Source of the DNA: Bacteroidota bacterium
GTDB lineage: Bacteria; Bacteroidota; Bacteroidia; AKYH767-A; OLB10
Direction of reading: 5' to 3'
Assembly (NCBI GenBank): GCA_016713925.1
Contig: JADJOH010000008.1
Location: 558,001 to 622,000, forward strand
Length of the DNA: 64,000 nucleotides
Shown: in pieces, positions 63,072 to 64,000 of the stretch
Numbering within the stretch: position 1 is the first letter of the stretch
Layout of the letters: each line of letters opens with the position of its first letter
The notes under the pieces: model-generated
What the model was told of the DNA's origin: nothing
The model's input: only the letters and a program-made list of their open reading frames with translations
The model's database searches: none
Translations under genes and position numbers: made by a program

Positions 63072-64000
63072 ATGAAAAAAATTAACTTATTATTGATGAT
63101 ATTATTTTCATCAATATCCCTGCAAGCCCAGTACGGCAACAGGTGTTACTACGCTGATTCCGCCAGTAATGAAACATTCAATGACGGAATCATTACGAAT
63201 TTTGTTCTTACGAACGGTACGCCTGTGTATGCAGGAACCGGCCGAACGATCACTGCACCACCATCCAACTTTGAAAGAGCGCGTTTTGTCAAGACCCGCT
63301 TAGCTGGAACTGTGCAGAATAACCGAAAGTATTTTATTTTTAAAAATGGAATTGAGCTCGCTGCGCGGATGAATTCCATTGGTGAAGGCACGAGTTACTT
63401 TATGATGTCTGGTGCAACAACAGGTGCTGCATCCTCTCCGGTACCCGGTGGTGCCGATATTTTACTGATGAAAGCATCTGCTGCCGGCGTACCTTCTCAT
63501 CTGTTTAAAATTGACCTGAATTCCGGATATGATGAAGTGGGTACGTACTTTTAACCTGAAATGTTTGAATGGACAAAACGGTAATGCAGAAGCCACTGCA
63601 GTGATTGATGATTCCGCCAGCAATACTGTAGTGATTGTCGGGAATGTTAAACCTGTAACAGGGGGTGCCACTTGTCAGAGAGCATTTATTGCCAAATTTA
63701 ATGCTTCAGGTACACCGATATGGGTGCATTTTGTTAGTTCAGCCAATGCAACTGATCTTGATTTCCAGTCTATAAAAGAAACAGGTGTTGCTCAGCAGTA
63801 TGTAATTACCGGTAGCCTCGGACTTCCCGGCCTGAACAGAAGAGTGCTATTGTACGTTGTGAATACTTCCGGTGCTGCTCCGGTCACTGTGTTGGCAAGA
63901 GGATTGTTTTCAACCGGACCTACGCCAAATTATCCTGTCGCGAATCAATATGGCTATGATGTGGTGACTCGAAATGAGCCGACTAAGAAAGAGTATTTTA
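63072..64000 (+). pseudogene. Second T9SS propeller-like copy with a frame-breaking internal deletion (runs off the window)
   Basis: Frame 1 (63072-63554) encodes a signal peptide (MKKINLLLMILFSSISLQAQ) and about 140 residues closely similar to the upstream paralogue, ending in LNSGYDEVGTYF and a stop. A second frame starting at about 63541 continues WVRTFNLKCLNGQNGNAEATAVIDD and stays similar to the paralogue to the window end. Compared with the paralogue, about 122 bases between DEA and WVRKF are missing; 122 is not a multiple of three, so the frame is lost. The protein would be truncated before its sorting domain. Confidence 0.85.

Overview
The window is a chromosomal segment of a Bacteroidota bacterium. 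Four things support this. At least nine secreted proteins end in a type IX secretion (T9SS) C-terminal sorting domain. Promoter-like TAnnTTTG (-7) motifs sit just upstream of many start codons. Shine-Dalgarno sequences are mostly missing. The housekeeping genes are of Bacteroidota type: a 287-aa primary sigma factor, the long IspG form, and the acpP-fabF-rnc order. GC content is moderate. The sequence fits an uncultivated Chitinophagales/Sphingobacteriales-like lineage, but it does not settle the order.

Layout. 1-3.5 kb: a truncated membrane protein, a NUMOD4/HNH protein, an RlaP-like nucleotidyltransferase, an outer-membrane barrel and a GDCCVxC-type lipoprotein. 4.2-6.5 kb: acpP-fabF-rnc. 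6.5-7.1 kb: a MITE-like palindromic element. 7.1-11.9 kb: a T9SS cargo protein, a small membrane protein and a TonB-dependent receptor. 12-16.1 kb: an ion transport block with an NSS symporter and its 42-aa MetS-like subunit, an NhaD antiporter and a Ca2+/Na+ exchanger. 16.3-22.6 kb: a phosphorelay island on the minus strand with a membrane-anchored receiver, an Hpt protein, a hybrid kinase, a GldM-C-like exported protein, a receiver and a TPR histidine kinase. 23-30.5 kb: rpoD, nrdB, a hemerythrin protein, a cysteine desulfurase, glyQS and a ParE toxin-antitoxin pair. 30.8-36.1 kb: a BNR-repeat lipoprotein, tRNA-Pro(CGG) and a five-repeat DUF349 protein. 36.3-40.6 kb: a tandem pair of secreted M43 metalloproteases. 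41-47.9 kb: a four-gene surface unit made of a LamG protein and three paralogous lipoproteins. 48-57 kb: ispG, a broken TonB-C gene, a Kelch protein, an IS4-family relic, lipB, a serine hydrolase, a conserved Bacteroidota protein and a PolB-like exonuclease. 57-64 kb: a large Ig-like/DNRLRE T9SS protein, marC-dgkA, and a tandem pair of T9SS propeller-like proteins.

Two themes stand out. First, recently duplicated or accessory exported proteins carry fresh lesions: a +1 frameshift in the second M43 copy, an in-frame TAA in the third lipoprotein, an in-frame TAG in the TonB-C gene, and a roughly 122-nt frame-breaking deletion in the last gene. The housekeeping genes beside them are intact. Second, nearly every long spacer carries its own short-period tandem array (7, 8, 11, 13 or 16 bp) or a palindromic repeat, including a 774-bp IS relic with 25-bp terminal inverted repeats that ends 12 bp before lipB. 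No defence island, CRISPR array or prophage is visible. The least-explained coherent unit is the LamG-plus-lipoprotein cluster.
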